64,000 nt of DNA from Pseudomonas lundensis. Lineage in GTDB: Bacteria; Pseudomonadota; Gammaproteobacteria; Pseudomonadales; Pseudomonadaceae. Below, piece by piece: positions 35,501 through 44,565 of this stretch. The position numbers were made by a program, and so were the translations under genes. The stretch is taken from NCBI RefSeq assembly GCF_001042985.1, contig NZ_JYKY01000006.1, positions 124,001 to 188,000 of the forward strand, read 5' to 3'. The notes below the pieces were generated by a model. The model saw nothing but the letters and a program-made list of their open reading frames with translations. It was not told the origin of the DNA and made no database searches. Positions within the stretch are counted from its first letter, which is position 1. Each line of letters begins with the position of its first letter.

Positions 35501-36100
35501 TCATGCAATCTCTGAAATCCGGGATCTGGCTTGGTTCAATCCTTTTTCCTGGAAGTCACCACCCAAATTCATACCCTCTGCGTGGATAAAGGTCACATCG
35601 TGGATCCCGATAAACGCCATCACCTGACGCAGATAGGGTTCTTGGTGGTCCGTGGTGCTACCCGCGTATAGGCCGCCCCGTGCCGTCAGCACGTATGCTT
35701 TTTTGCCGGTCAGCAGCCCTTGCGGCCCGGTGTCGGTGTATTTGAACGTCACACCGGCCCGCAACACGTGATCCAGCCAGGCTTTGAGGGTGCTGGGGAT
35801 GGCGAAGTTGTACATCGGTGCGGCCATGACCAGCACGTCGGCGGCCAGCAATTCATCGGTCAGTTCGTTGGAGCGCTGCAACGATGCCTGTTCCGCCTCG
35901 CTGCGTTGCTCTTCCGGCTTCATCCAGCCACCCAACAGGTTGGCATCCAGGTGCGGAACCGGGTTACGCGCCACATCGCGGACCGTGATCAGGTCAGCTG
36001 GATGCGCCGCTTGCCATTGGCTGATGAACTGCCGGGTCAGTTGACGGGAAAAAGAATCCTGCTGGCGGGCACTGCTTTCGATGATCAGAACACGGGACAT
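35501..36100 (-). CDS. azoR: AzoR, FMN-dependent NADH-azoreductase
   Basis: 199 residues. Flavodoxin-like fold: LIIESSARQQDSFSRQLT, MAAPMYNFAIPSTLKAWLDHVLRAGVTF and TARGGLYAG are the flavin-binding signatures. It reduces azo dyes and quinones with NADH. The divergent LysR gene 206 bases away is the usual regulator arrangement. A terminator lies after it. Confidence 0.93.
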   Translation of the reverse strand: MSRVLIIESSARQQDSFSRQLTRQFISQWQAAHPADLITVRDVARNPVPHLDANLLGGWMKPEEQRSEAEQASLQRSNELTDELLAADVLVMAAPMYNFAIPSTLKAWLDHVLRAGVTFKYTDTGPQGLLTGKKAYVLTARGGLYAGSTTDHQEPYLRQVMAFIGIHDVTFIHAEGMNLGGDFQEKGLNQARSRISEIA

Positions 36101-36306
36101 GATAGGTAGGCTCCATCTCTAAATGCTGTAAGGCGATGGAGTGAAGGTTAAAGGCCACAGCTTCGATGAAAAAGCGCAAATACCTGCTACAACCTATCTA
36201 TAAAGTTGTTTATTAATCGTTGTGCCGGTGCGAACATCAGGCGCACGTGCCTTGGCCCAACGTGGCTACCAGCGCAGTCATCTATTCATTCTCAGAGGTA
36301 CTCATC

Positions 36307-37230
36307 GTGAAAGCGCCCCGCGTGACCCTTGACCAATGGCGCACCTTGCAAGCGGTGGTCGACCATGGCGGCTTTGCACAGGCCGCCGAAGTGCTGCACC
36401 GCTCGCAATCGTCAGTCAGTTACACCGTGGCCCGCATGCAGGACCAGCTCGGCGTGCCACTGCTGCGCATCGACGGGCGCAAAGCCGTGCTCACGGAGGC
36501 GGGCGGCGTGTTGTTGCGCCGCTCCCGGCAACTGGTCAAACAAGCCAGCCAGCTCGAAGACCTCGCCCACCACATGGAGCAAGGCTGGGAAGCAGAGGTA
36601 CGCCTGGTCGTGGATGCCGCCTACCCCAACGCACGCTTGGTCCGTGCTTTGGCCGCCTTCATGCCGCAGAGCCGCGGCTGCCGGGTGCGGTTGCGCGAAG
36701 AGGTCTTGTCCGGGGTTGAAGAAGTGTTGCTCGAAGGCGTGGCCGATCTGGCCATCAGCAGCTTCAACATTCCGGGTTACCTGGGCACCGAACTGAGCGC
36801 GGTGGAGTTTGTGGCCGTGGCCCATCCCGACCATCCGCTGCATCGCTTGCAGCGCGAGTTGCAATTCCAGGACCTGGAAAGCCAACTGCAAGTGGTGATC
36901 CGCGACTCGGGACGCCAGCAACCCCGCGACATGGGCTGGCTGGGGGCTGAACAGCGCTGGACCGTCGGCAGCCTGGCCACCGCGGCGGCGTTTGTCGGCA
37001 GCGGACTGGGGTTTGCCTGGCTGCCACGGCACATGATTGAGCGGGAAATCAACGAAGGCGTGCTTAAACCCTTGCCCCTTCATCAAGGCGGTAACCGTCA
37101 CCCGGTGTTTTACCTGTACTCCAACAAAGACAAACCGCTGGGGCCTGCTACGCAAATTCTTGTCGAGTTGTTACGCACCTTCGACACGGCCCCACTGGAC
37201 GCCGCCTTTGCAGCGCCCATGCAAGCATGA
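36307..37230 (+). CDS. LysR-family regulator divergent from azoR
   Basis: 307 residues from GTG 36307 with GAGGT upstream. LysR helix-turn-helix: QWRTLQAVVDHGGFAQAAEVLHRSQSSVSYTVARMQDQLGVPLL; effector domain after residue 90. Likely controls azoR and itself from the shared intergenic region (36101-36306). Inducer unknown. Confidence 0.92.
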   Translation: MKAPRVTLDQWRTLQAVVDHGGFAQAAEVLHRSQSSVSYTVARMQDQLGVPLLRIDGRKAVLTEAGGVLLRRSRQLVKQASQLEDLAHHMEQGWEAEVRLVVDAAYPNARLVRALAAFMPQSRGCRVRLREEVLSGVEEVLLEGVADLAISSFNIPGYLGTELSAVEFVAVAHPDHPLHRLQRELQFQDLESQLQVVIRDSGRQQPRDMGWLGAEQRWTVGSLATAAAFVGSGLGFAWLPRHMIEREINEGVLKPLPLHQGGNRHPVFYLYSNKDKPLGPATQILVELLRTFDTAPLDAAFAAPMQA

Positions 37231-37342
37231 CAGCGGTGGGCAGGAACCGGATTCGGGCATATCCTGTCCAACACTCGCGACATCTGCTTTGCTGTCTGCG
37301 TGACCTTCAACCGTCACCCCACTTTTTCAGGATCACACACCC

Positions 37343-37912
37343 ATGCTTAAAAAAATTGCCCTCGCCGCTGGCGCCCTGCTGTTTGCCGCCAACCTGATGG
37401 CAGCGACGCCTGCATCGGCCAAGGCGCCCCATGTGCTGTTGGATACCAGCTTCGGCAAAATCGAAATTGAGCTGGACCCGGTCAAGGCCCCGATCAGCAG
37501 CAAGAATTTTCTGGAATACGTCGACAGCGGCTTTTACACCAACACCATTTTCCACCGCGTGATTCCCGGCTTTATGGTGCAAGGCGGCGGTTTTACGCCC
37601 CAGATGGTGCAAAAGCCGACACGCGACCCGATCAAGAATGAAGCCAGCAACGGCCTGCACAACGTGCGCGGCACGCTGTCGATGGCACGCACCTCCAACC
37701 CGAATTCCGCCACCAGCCAGTTCTTTATCAACGTGGCCGATAACGCGTTCCTCGACCCGGGCCGCGATGCCGGTTACGCCGTGTTCGCGAAGGTGGTCAA
37801 TGGCATGGACGTTGTGGACCAAATCGTCAACTCGCAAACCACCACCAAACAAGGCATGCAAAACGTGCCCATCGACCCGGTCGTTATCAAATCTGCCAAG
37901 CGCATTGATTGA
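37343..37912 (+). CDS. ppiA: PpiA, periplasmic peptidyl-prolyl isomerase (cyclophilin)
   Basis: 189 residues. Signal peptide ([26 protein letters not shown]), then a cyclophilin domain: [47 protein letters not shown] and [18 protein letters not shown]. The catalytic arginine is in FHRVI. A periplasmic folding helper. The strong hairpin at 37972-38004 follows. Confidence 0.94.
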   Translation: MLKKIALAAGALLFAANLMAATPASAKAPHVLLDTSFGKIEIELDPVKAPISSKNFLEYVDSGFYTNTIFHRVIPGFMVQGGGFTPQMVQKPTRDPIKNEASNGLHNVRGTLSMARTSNPNSATSQFFINVADNAFLDPGRDAGYAVFAKVVNGMDVVDQIVNSQTTTKQGMQNVPIDPVVIKSAKRID

Positions 37913-37971
37913 CCGATTGAGCCTTGCAGGAAGCGTAGACCGCTCCCCCTGAACGTAGCTGCTGCCAACCC

Positions 37972-38004
37972 TGCGAGCTGTTACACCTGCCGGAACAGCT
38001 CGCA
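37972..38004 (+). terminator. Hairpin after ppiA
   Basis: TGCGAGCTGTT / AACAGCTCGCA, 11 pairs, loop of 11 bases, 60 bases after the ppiA stop; no T-run directly after. Confidence 0.55.
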
Positions 38005-38081
38005 CGCTTGAGTCCTTGCGTGTTCATCGGGTCAGCGGTCACACCACGAAAGGAGAGCCCGCGCTGCGGGCGTCAGTGCCC

Positions 38082-39911
38082 ATGCTTTATCGCCGTTTCG
38101 AAAAACTGATCGATATCTTCCGCGAACCGCCCACCCCGGCGCCTCCCTCGACGGTCTGGGCGTTTTATCTGTATTACCTGCGTCAGGTCTGGCCGATTTT
38201 TGCCGCCTTGCTGGTGATCGGGCTGGTGGCGGCGCTGATTGAAGTTTCCCTGTTCAGCTACCTGAGTACCTTGATAGACCTGGCCCAAGGCACGCCCAAC
38301 ACTGATTTTTTCAGGGTCCACAGCACCGAGCTGATTTGGATGGCCGTGGTTGCGCTGATCATTCGTCCGGTTTTTTTCGGCCTGCACGACTTGCTGGTGC
38401 ATCAAACCCTGAGCCCCGGCATGACCAGCATGATCCGCTGGCAGAACCACAACTACGTGCTCAGGCAGAGCCTGAACTTCTTCCAGAACGATTTCGCCGG
38501 GCGCATCGCCCAACGCATCATGCAAACCGGCAACTCGTTGCGCGACTCATTGGTGCAAGCCGTCGACGCGCTCTGGCACGTACTGATCTACGCCATCAGC
38601 TCGCTGGTGCTGTTTGCCGAGGCGGACTGGCGCCTAATGATTCCACTGCTGACCTGGATCGGGCTGTATATCGGCGCGCTCTATTACTTCGTACCCAGGG
38701 TCAAGGAGCGTTCGGTGGTGTCCTCCGACGCACGCTCCAAACTGATGGGCCGCATCGTCGATGGTTACACCAACATCACCACCCTCAAATTGTTTGCCCA
38801 CACCAATTACGAGCAAGAGTACGCGCGCGAAGCCATCGTCGAACAAACCGAAAAAACTCAACTGGCCAGCCGTGTCGTGACCAGCATGGACGTCACCATT
38901 ACCGCCATGAACGGCCTGCTGATTGTCAGTACCAGCGGTCTGGCCTTGTGGTTGTGGAGCCAGTCGCTGATCAGCGTCGGCGCCATAGCCTTGGCCACGG
39001 GGCTGGTGATTCGCATCGTCAACATGTCCGGCTGGATCATGTGGGTGGTCAACGGCATCTTCGAGAACATCGGCATGGTTCAGGACGGCCTGCAAACCAT
39101 TGCCCAGCCGCTAGCGGTCACCGACCGCGAAAATGCCCCCCGCCTCACCGTCACGCGCGGCGAAGTGCGCTTTGAGCATGTGGATTTCCACTATGGCAAA
39201 CGCAGCGGGATCATCAGCGACCTGAACCTGACCATCAAACCCGGCGAAAAAATCGGCCTGATCGGGCCTTCAGGCGCGGGCAAATCAACGCTGGTCAACC
39301 TGTTGCTGCGCTTGTATGACCTGCAAGGCGGACGCATCCTGATCGACGATCAGAACATTGCCGAAGTGACGCAGGAAAGCCTGCGTGAACAAATCGGCAT
39401 GATTACTCAGGACACTTCGTTGCTGCACCGCTCCATTCGCGACAACTTGCTGTATGGCAAACCGGATGCCACCGACGACGCGTTGTGGGCCGCCGTGCAC
39501 AAAGCGCGAGCCGACGAGTTCATCCCGCTGCTGTCCGACGCCCAGGGCCGTACCGGCTTTGACGCCCATGTGGGCGAACGCGGGGTCAAATTGTCAGGCG
39601 GCCAGCGCCAGCGGATAGCCATTGCGCGGGTGCTGCTGAAAAACGCGCCCATCCTGATCATGGACGAAGCCACCTCAGCGCTGGACTCCGAGGTTGAAGC
39701 GGCCATTCAGGAAAGCCTTGAAACCCTGATGCAAGGCAAAACCGTGATTGCCATTGCCCACCGGCTGTCCACCATCGCCCGCATGGACCGTTTGGTGGTG
39801 CTGGACAAAGGCCGCATCGCAGAAAGCGGCACCCATGCCGAGTTGCTCGCCCACGGCGGTTTGTACGCACGGCTTTGGCAACATCAAACGGGGGGATTTG
39901 TCGGCATCGAC
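38082..39911 (+). CDS. ABC exporter, fused membrane and ATPase domains
   Basis: About 610 residues, type IV ABC exporter half-transporter. Six membrane helices in the first ~310 residues; Walker A GPSGAGKST near residue 395, signature LSGGQRQRIAIAR, Walker B ILIMDEATSALD and H-loop AIAHRLST. The ATG 38082 (MLYRRFEKLIDIF) is the family start; AAGGAG at 38050 fits better an in-frame CTG at 38064, so a slightly longer product is possible. Substrate unknown; lipid or peptide export is typical for the family. Stop at 39912-39914. Confidence 0.88.
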
Positions 39912-39953
39912 TGATCCAAACCAACCGCTCCTGTAACCCCCCTGAAACACATC

Positions 39954-39989
39954 GCCAGCGCCCGGTTTTAAAGGGCTCTGGCTTTTTTT
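39954..39989 (+). terminator. Rho-independent terminator of the ABC exporter
   Basis: GCCAG-C-GCCC / GGGC-T-CTGGC followed by seven T, starting about 40 bases after the stop. A C/T mismatch interrupts the stem. Confidence 0.85.
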
Positions 39990-40114
39990 GGGCAATGGAA
40001 AATCCGCTGCCGCCTGCTGTAATGAAAAAAGGATTCGGAGGAATTCTGTCGTCAAACATGCAGGATGCACCGAGTGATCACTGATAGATCAAGCCATCTA
40101 TCCAGGACCCTGAC

Positions 40115-40816
40115 ATGAACCTGTTCAAACGCTCCATCACAGAGTTGATCGGCACTTTCTGGTTAGTCCTTGGCGGGTGTGGCAGCGCGGTACTCGCCGC
40201 TGCTTTCCCCGATGTCGGCATCGGATTGCTCGGCGTGGCGCTGGCATTTGGTCTGACAGTACTGACAATGGCCTTCGCCATCGGCCATATCTCCGGCTGC
40301 CACCTCAATCCCGCCGTATCCTTCGGGTTGTGGGTGGGCGGACGCTTCCCGGCCAGGGAGTTGCCCGCCTACATGGTGGCCCAGGTCATTGGCGGGATCA
40401 TTGCGGCCAGCGTGCTGTACTTCATCGCCAGCGGCAAACCGGGTTTCGATCTGGCCGTCAGCGGGCTGGCCGCCAATGGCTATGGCGAACACTCACCAGG
40501 AGGCTATTCAATGATCGCCGGGCTGGTGTGCGAATTGGTCATGAGCACCATGTTTATCCTGATCATCATGGGCGCCACCGATAAACGCGCACCGCCCGGA
40601 TTGGCCCCCATTGCCATTGGCCTGGCGCTCACGCTGATTCACCTGATCTCAATACCGGTGACCAACACGTCGGTCAATCCGGCCCGCAGCACCGGGCCGG
40701 CGCTGATCGTCGGCGGCTGGGCGATCCAACAGCTGTGGATGTTCTGGGTGGTGCCACTGGTGGGCGCGGCCATCGGCGGGCTGACCTATCGCTGGCTGGG
40801 CAAGACCGACAACTGA
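40115..40816 (+). CDS. aqpZ: AqpZ aquaporin
   Basis: 233 residues, six helices and two NPA boxes: HLNPAVS at residues 63-69 and SVNPARS at 186-192. His176 and Arg191 fit the selectivity filter of water-specific aquaporins. Water channel of the inner membrane. No glycerol-type widening is seen. Confidence 0.94.
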   Translation: MNLFKRSITELIGTFWLVLGGCGSAVLAAAFPDVGIGLLGVALAFGLTVLTMAFAIGHISGCHLNPAVSFGLWVGGRFPARELPAYMVAQVIGGIIAASVLYFIASGKPGFDLAVSGLAANGYGEHSPGGYSMIAGLVCELVMSTMFILIIMGATDKRAPPGLAPIAIGLALTLIHLISIPVTNTSVNPARSTGPALIVGGWAIQQLWMFWVVPLVGAAIGGLTYRWLGKTDN

Positions 40817-40834
40817 GGTGCAACACGGCGAGGC

Positions 40835-41958
40835 TCAGGCCTGCCGATAAGGCAGCGCCGACCTCGCTTGTTCCGCATACGCCAGCACGCCTTCGCGCTC
40901 GCGTTCCAGAAAATCGCTGACCGCAGCTTTCAGGCCCGGGTGCCGCAGGTAATGCCAGGAACGTGTGATGACCGGCTCAAAGCCGCGGATCAACTTGTGC
41001 TCACCCTGGGCCCCCGCATCGAAGCGCTCAATACCGTGGGCGAGGCGTACTCCATCCCCTGGTAAAAACACGTTTCGAAGTGCAGGCGATCGAACTCGGC
41101 CAGGCAGCCCCAGTAGCGGCCATACAGGCTGTCGCCTCCCAACAGACTGAACGCCATGGCCACCGGTGAAGCGCCCTGCTTGGCCAATACCACGCGAATG
41201 GCCTCGGGCATGCGCTCGGCCAACAGGCTGAAAAACGCGCGGGTCAAATACGGCGTCTGTCGACGCACGGCGTAGGTGTGCGCATAGCAGGCGTAGACAA
41301 AATCCCACTGCGCCTCGCTCACCTGACGACCTTCCAGCCACTCGAACGTGAAACCCTGCGCGGCGACCTGTTCGCGCTCCTTGCGCATTTGTTTGCGCTT
41401 GCGCGAGCTGAGCGTGTCGAGAAAGTCCTGAAAGTCGCGATACCCGCGGTTTTGCCAATGGAACTGGCAGCCCAGGCGTTGCAACCAGCCGGCTTGCTCC
41501 GCCAACGCGCTGTCTGCCAGCGCATCGGTAAAGTTGATGTGCGCACTGGACAACCCTTCGATCTCCAGATAGCCCGGCAACGCCGCCAGCAACTCACGCC
41601 CTTGCTCGGCGCTGGCAGCCAAAAGACGCGGGCCGCTCACGGGGCTGAAAGGCACGGCAGTCAACAGCTTGGGGTAGTACTCGATCCCCGCCCGTTCACA
41701 GGCGTTGGCCCATTCGTGATCGAACACGTACTCGCCATAGGAATGCCATTTGCGATAACTGGGCAATGCCGCCTGCAAAGTGCCGTGCGCGTAATGCAAC
41801 AGGTGCTCGGGCTGCCAGCCGGACTGCGGGTTCAGGCTGCCACTGTCTTCAAGCGCGCTGAGAAAGGCATGACGCAAAAAAGGGTGGGACGTGGGGACCA
41901 GTGCATCCCATTCAGGGGCGCTGATAGCCGACAGACTGTCCAGACGATGTAACGGCAT
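40835..41958 (-). pseudogene. GNAT family N-acetyltransferase (DUF482), broken by a one-base deletion
   Basis: The first 305 residues read normally (MPLHRLDSLSAISAPEWDAL through RLHFETCFYQGMEYA), then the frame fails. The remaining domain (AHGIERFDAGAQGEHKLIRGFEPVITRSWHYLRHPGL) continues in another frame to the stop at 40835. The family reads TAC GCC ATC GCC CAC at this place; here the A is missing, so on the plus strand a T is absent between 41043 and 41044. The original gene was about 374 codons. Function of this FemAB-like family is unknown. Confidence 0.85.
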
Positions 41959-42315
41959 TGAGGGGCTCCGGCACGCGCTTCAGAGCGGCGATGGTATCAC
42001 CCCGCCCGCCTTTGAAAACGCCCTTCGCCGCCTCATGCCCGGCAGCACCTGCACACAGCACGCGTGCCGGCGCGGCACTTCAGCCCACCGGAACGCCTGC
42101 CAACCGGGGGCTGGAGCGGTGTCACAGACTTGCTATCACCCTGCCACTTTTCTGTCATATCCAGCCGCGATACTGGCGCCGCTTCTTAGAGCGCGGGGTT
42201 ATGAGTGGACGGCTGCCAACACGCCAATAACACACTCGCCCCGCACCCATTTTGAGCCCGAGAAGGGCCGTTTTTCCTGGGATGGTCATCGCCATCCCAC
42301 CACTGGGAGATTCAT
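41959..42315. other. Intergenic region upstream of the porin, with Pho-box-like site
   Basis: 357 bases without a gene. Contains CTGCCAC-TTTT-CTGTCAT (42141-42158), a TACTGG -10-like hexamer at 42171, and the hairpin TGGGATGG-TCATCG-CCATCCCA (42278-42299) just before the porin ribosome site. Nothing else stands out. Confidence 0.5.
42141..42158 (+). promoter_or_regulatory. Candidate Pho box before the porin gene
   Basis: CTGCCAC-TTTT-CTGTCAT; the second half matches the PhoB seven-mer perfectly and the first matches five of seven, with the standard four-base spacer. A -10-like TACTGG begins 12 bases after. Inferred from pattern only. Confidence 0.45.
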
Positions 42316-43608
42316 ATGCGTCTTGTATCTACACGGGTTGCGGCGGGACTATGTGGCGGCCTGGCGTTAGCCATGAGTATTCCGGCCAGCGCCGGGGTCG
42401 ATGCCAAACTGCTGGAAATGCTCAAGGCAAACGGTTCCATCTCCCCTGGCCAATACGCCGAGTTGCAAACCGAACTCGCCAGTGAAAAACAGGCTCAGCA
42501 GGAAGCTGCCGCCCAACAGGTCAAAAAATCCGACCTCAGCGCGTTTGAACAAAAAGTGGCATGGGCCGCCAAGACCGAGTTCAAGGGTGACGTGCGGGTT
42601 CGCCATGAGAACATCAAGATCGACGGTGAGTCAGACGGCAAAAACAAGGACCGCCAGCGTATTCGTGCACGCCTGGGTGCCTACACCCAGATCAACCCGC
42701 AGGTGAACACCGGAATTCGTATCGCCACTGGCGGCGGCGACGATGCGCGTTCGACCAACCAGGACCTGGACAACTATTTCGACAAGAAACAGCTGTGGCT
42801 GGATCAGGCCTACATCGACTACCACCCGACCGCGGTCAAGGACCTGCACCTGATTGGCGGCAAGATGCCACAACCGTGGGTGAGCACCGGTGATGTGATC
42901 TGGGACAGCGACATCAACCCTGAAGGCGTGGCCGCTACCTACAAGCACAACCTGGGCAACAGCGGCGTCGAAATGTTCGGCAGCGCGGGTTACTACACCC
43001 TCAAGGACAACGTCGACGGCGAAGGCGTGCAGTTCCGCCACGACCTGAGCATGTATGCCGGTCAATTGGGCACACGCTTCGCACCGACCGACAGCCTCAA
43101 AGTGACCTTGGGCGGCAGCGTTTACGGCTACAAAAACGACGATGACAGCAAGTGCCCGACCACCGGCACCAAAACCACGCCGTGCGCCCTGGCCGTCAAT
43201 GGCAACAGCACCAGCGAGTTCCGCCTGTATGAAGGTTTCGGCCAGGTCGACATCGCCAACCTGCCACTGCCGCTGTCGCTGTACGGCCAGTACGTGCACA
43301 ACGCCGCCACCGACAGCGATCAGGACGATGCCTGGCTGGTGGGTTTCAAGAGCAAGCTGGACGCCTTCAGCCTGGACTACAACTACCGCGACGTTCAACG
43401 TAACGCCGTGGTCGGGGCATTCACTGACTCCGACTTTGCCAACGGCACGACTGGCTCGCGTGGCCATAAGGTCAAACTGGGTTACGAAATCGACAAGAAC
43501 TTCGGTGTCGGCGTGACGTACTACCTGACCAAGGCCGACTACGCCACCACGACCCAGAAAGACGCGAACACCAACACCCTGCAACTGGACGTAGAAGCCA
43601 AGTTCTAA
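42316..43608 (+). CDS. Putative outer-membrane porin (Porin_5-like)
   Basis: 430 residues. Signal peptide (MRLVSTRVAAGLCGGLALAMSIPASA), a short coiled-coil (about residues 50-75), then a beta-rich barrel ending in the aromatic VEAKF. GGKMPQPWVSTGDVIWDSDINPEGVAA is a strong family landmark. A GGGAG site lies before the ATG. It stands where P. aeruginosa has oprP/oprO, phosphate porins, but it is of a different family. The Pho-box-like site upstream suggests, but does not prove, phosphate control. Confidence 0.75.
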   Translation: MRLVSTRVAAGLCGGLALAMSIPASAGVDAKLLEMLKANGSISPGQYAELQTELASEKQAQQEAAAQQVKKSDLSAFEQKVAWAAKTEFKGDVRVRHENIKIDGESDGKNKDRQRIRARLGAYTQINPQVNTGIRIATGGGDDARSTNQDLDNYFDKKQLWLDQAYIDYHPTAVKDLHLIGGKMPQPWVSTGDVIWDSDINPEGVAATYKHNLGNSGVEMFGSAGYYTLKDNVDGEGVQFRHDLSMYAGQLGTRFAPTDSLKVTLGGSVYGYKNDDDSKCPTTGTKTTPCALAVNGNSTSEFRLYEGFGQVDIANLPLPLSLYGQYVHNAATDSDQDDAWLVGFKSKLDAFSLDYNYRDVQRNAVVGAFTDSDFANGTTGSRGHKVKLGYEIDKNFGVGVTYYLTKADYATTTQKDANTNTLQLDVEAKF

Positions 43609-43627
43609 TCCACGCTTGAATCAAAGA

Positions 43628-43666
43628 AAGGCGCCGTCGATCCCCTTCATCCGTCGACGGCGCCTT
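43628..43666 (+). terminator. Terminator after the porin gene
   Basis: AAGGCGCCGTCGA / TCGACGGCGCCTT, 13 pairs with a 13-base loop, twenty bases after the stop, followed by GTCTTTA. It also ends the convergent anti-sigma transcript. Confidence 0.8.
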
Positions 43667-43670
43667 GTCT

Positions 43671-43913
43671 TTAGTCCCCTTTTTGGTGACGCGACCGCTC
43701 ACGCACCATTCGCTCAACCGTCGCCTCAAGGTCCGCTGGCGGGGCCTGCGGCAAGTGTTTGAGGGTGGCATTGAGCAACCGCATTTGCTTGATGAACCGA
43801 CGGCAGTTGGGGCAGAACAGCAAATGATGGCGCACCAGCAGCCGCTCACGAAAGGTCAACTGGCCATCCAGATAATCACTTGAACGGGCAACTTGCTGTT
43901 TGCAGGTCAACAT
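43671..43913 (-). CDS. Zinc-finger anti-sigma factor (zf-HC2)
   Basis: 80 residues with the H-x3-C-x2-C motif at residues 30-37 (HLLFCPNC) and a short C-terminal charged tail. Soluble anti-sigma factor binding the ECF sigma gene just upstream, which it overlaps by seven bases, so both are coupled. No membrane segment; probably redox or metal-responsive as in the family. ATG 43913. Confidence 0.85.
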   Translation of the reverse strand: MLTCKQQVARSSDYLDGQLTFRERLLVRHHLLFCPNCRRFIKQMRLLNATLKHLPQAPPADLEATVERMVRERSRHQKGD

Positions 43914-44509
43914 TCACCGGTTTCCTCGAAATGCTCCACCGTCGCGAAGACTTTAAGCCGGGCACGATGTATCAGCACCCGGGCATTAGAGAGCGTTATC
44001 TGCAGAAGATTACAAATGTCTTCCAGCGCCAGCCCTTCGCGCTCGCGCAACACCAGCACACTGTTTTGCAACTGCGGCAGGCTGAGCAAGGTGTGCTCAA
44101 GGCACTCACGCAGTTCGTCCTCCGTCAACAAGGCTTCCGGGGTGTCCTGATGCCAGGCAAAAGGCGCCAACAGCCAATGGCCATCACTGGAGAAACGGTC
44201 ATCGTCAACACTGCCGTGGGGCGATGGCAGGTCATCGAGCAACACTTCGCGCCGATTCTGTTTGTAGCGATTTTTAGCCGCGTTGGCCGTGATCGTCAGC
44301 AACCAGGTTTTCAGGCTGGATCGACCTTCGAACCCGTCCAGATTGCGCACCACCGACAACCAGGCGTCTTGCACCGCTTCGTCTGCATGACGACTGCCGA
44401 CAATCGCGTACGCCACGGCACGCATGGCACTTTGATAGGTGCTGACCAGCTCGCGAAACGCCCGGTCATCACCCGCCAGCAGGCGGGCGAGTAATTCAGA
44501 CTCAGCCAT
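43907..44509 (-). CDS. ECF RNA-polymerase sigma factor
   Basis: 200 residues. Region 2 (ADEAVQDAWLSVVRNLDGFEGRSSLKTWLLTITANAAKNRYKQNRRE) and region 4 (LLSLPQLQNSVLVLREREGLALEDICNLLQITLSNARVLIHRARLKV) are both present. Counterpart of the ECF sigma beside fabH2 in P. aeruginosa (PA3285-like by context). Its regulon is not evident. Start ATG with TGAGG upstream. Confidence 0.9.
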   Translation of the reverse strand: MAESELLARLLAGDDRAFRELVSTYQSAMRAVAYAIVGSRHADEAVQDAWLSVVRNLDGFEGRSSLKTWLLTITANAAKNRYKQNRREVLLDDLPSPHGSVDDDRFSSDGHWLLAPFAWHQDTPEALLTEDELRECLEHTLLSLPQLQNSVLVLREREGLALEDICNLLQITLSNARVLIHRARLKVFATVEHFEETGEC

Positions 44510-44565
44510 CAGGCCTCACATCATCAGGGCCGCTGCCCTATCTGGACAACGACCCTGCAAGGGGA

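Noticed and set aside
40835..41458. A separate 207-codon gene at the end of the GNAT locus
   Set aside because: Its first part is out-of-frame GNAT sequence; only the last ~70 residues are meaningful, as the continuation of the frameshifted gene.
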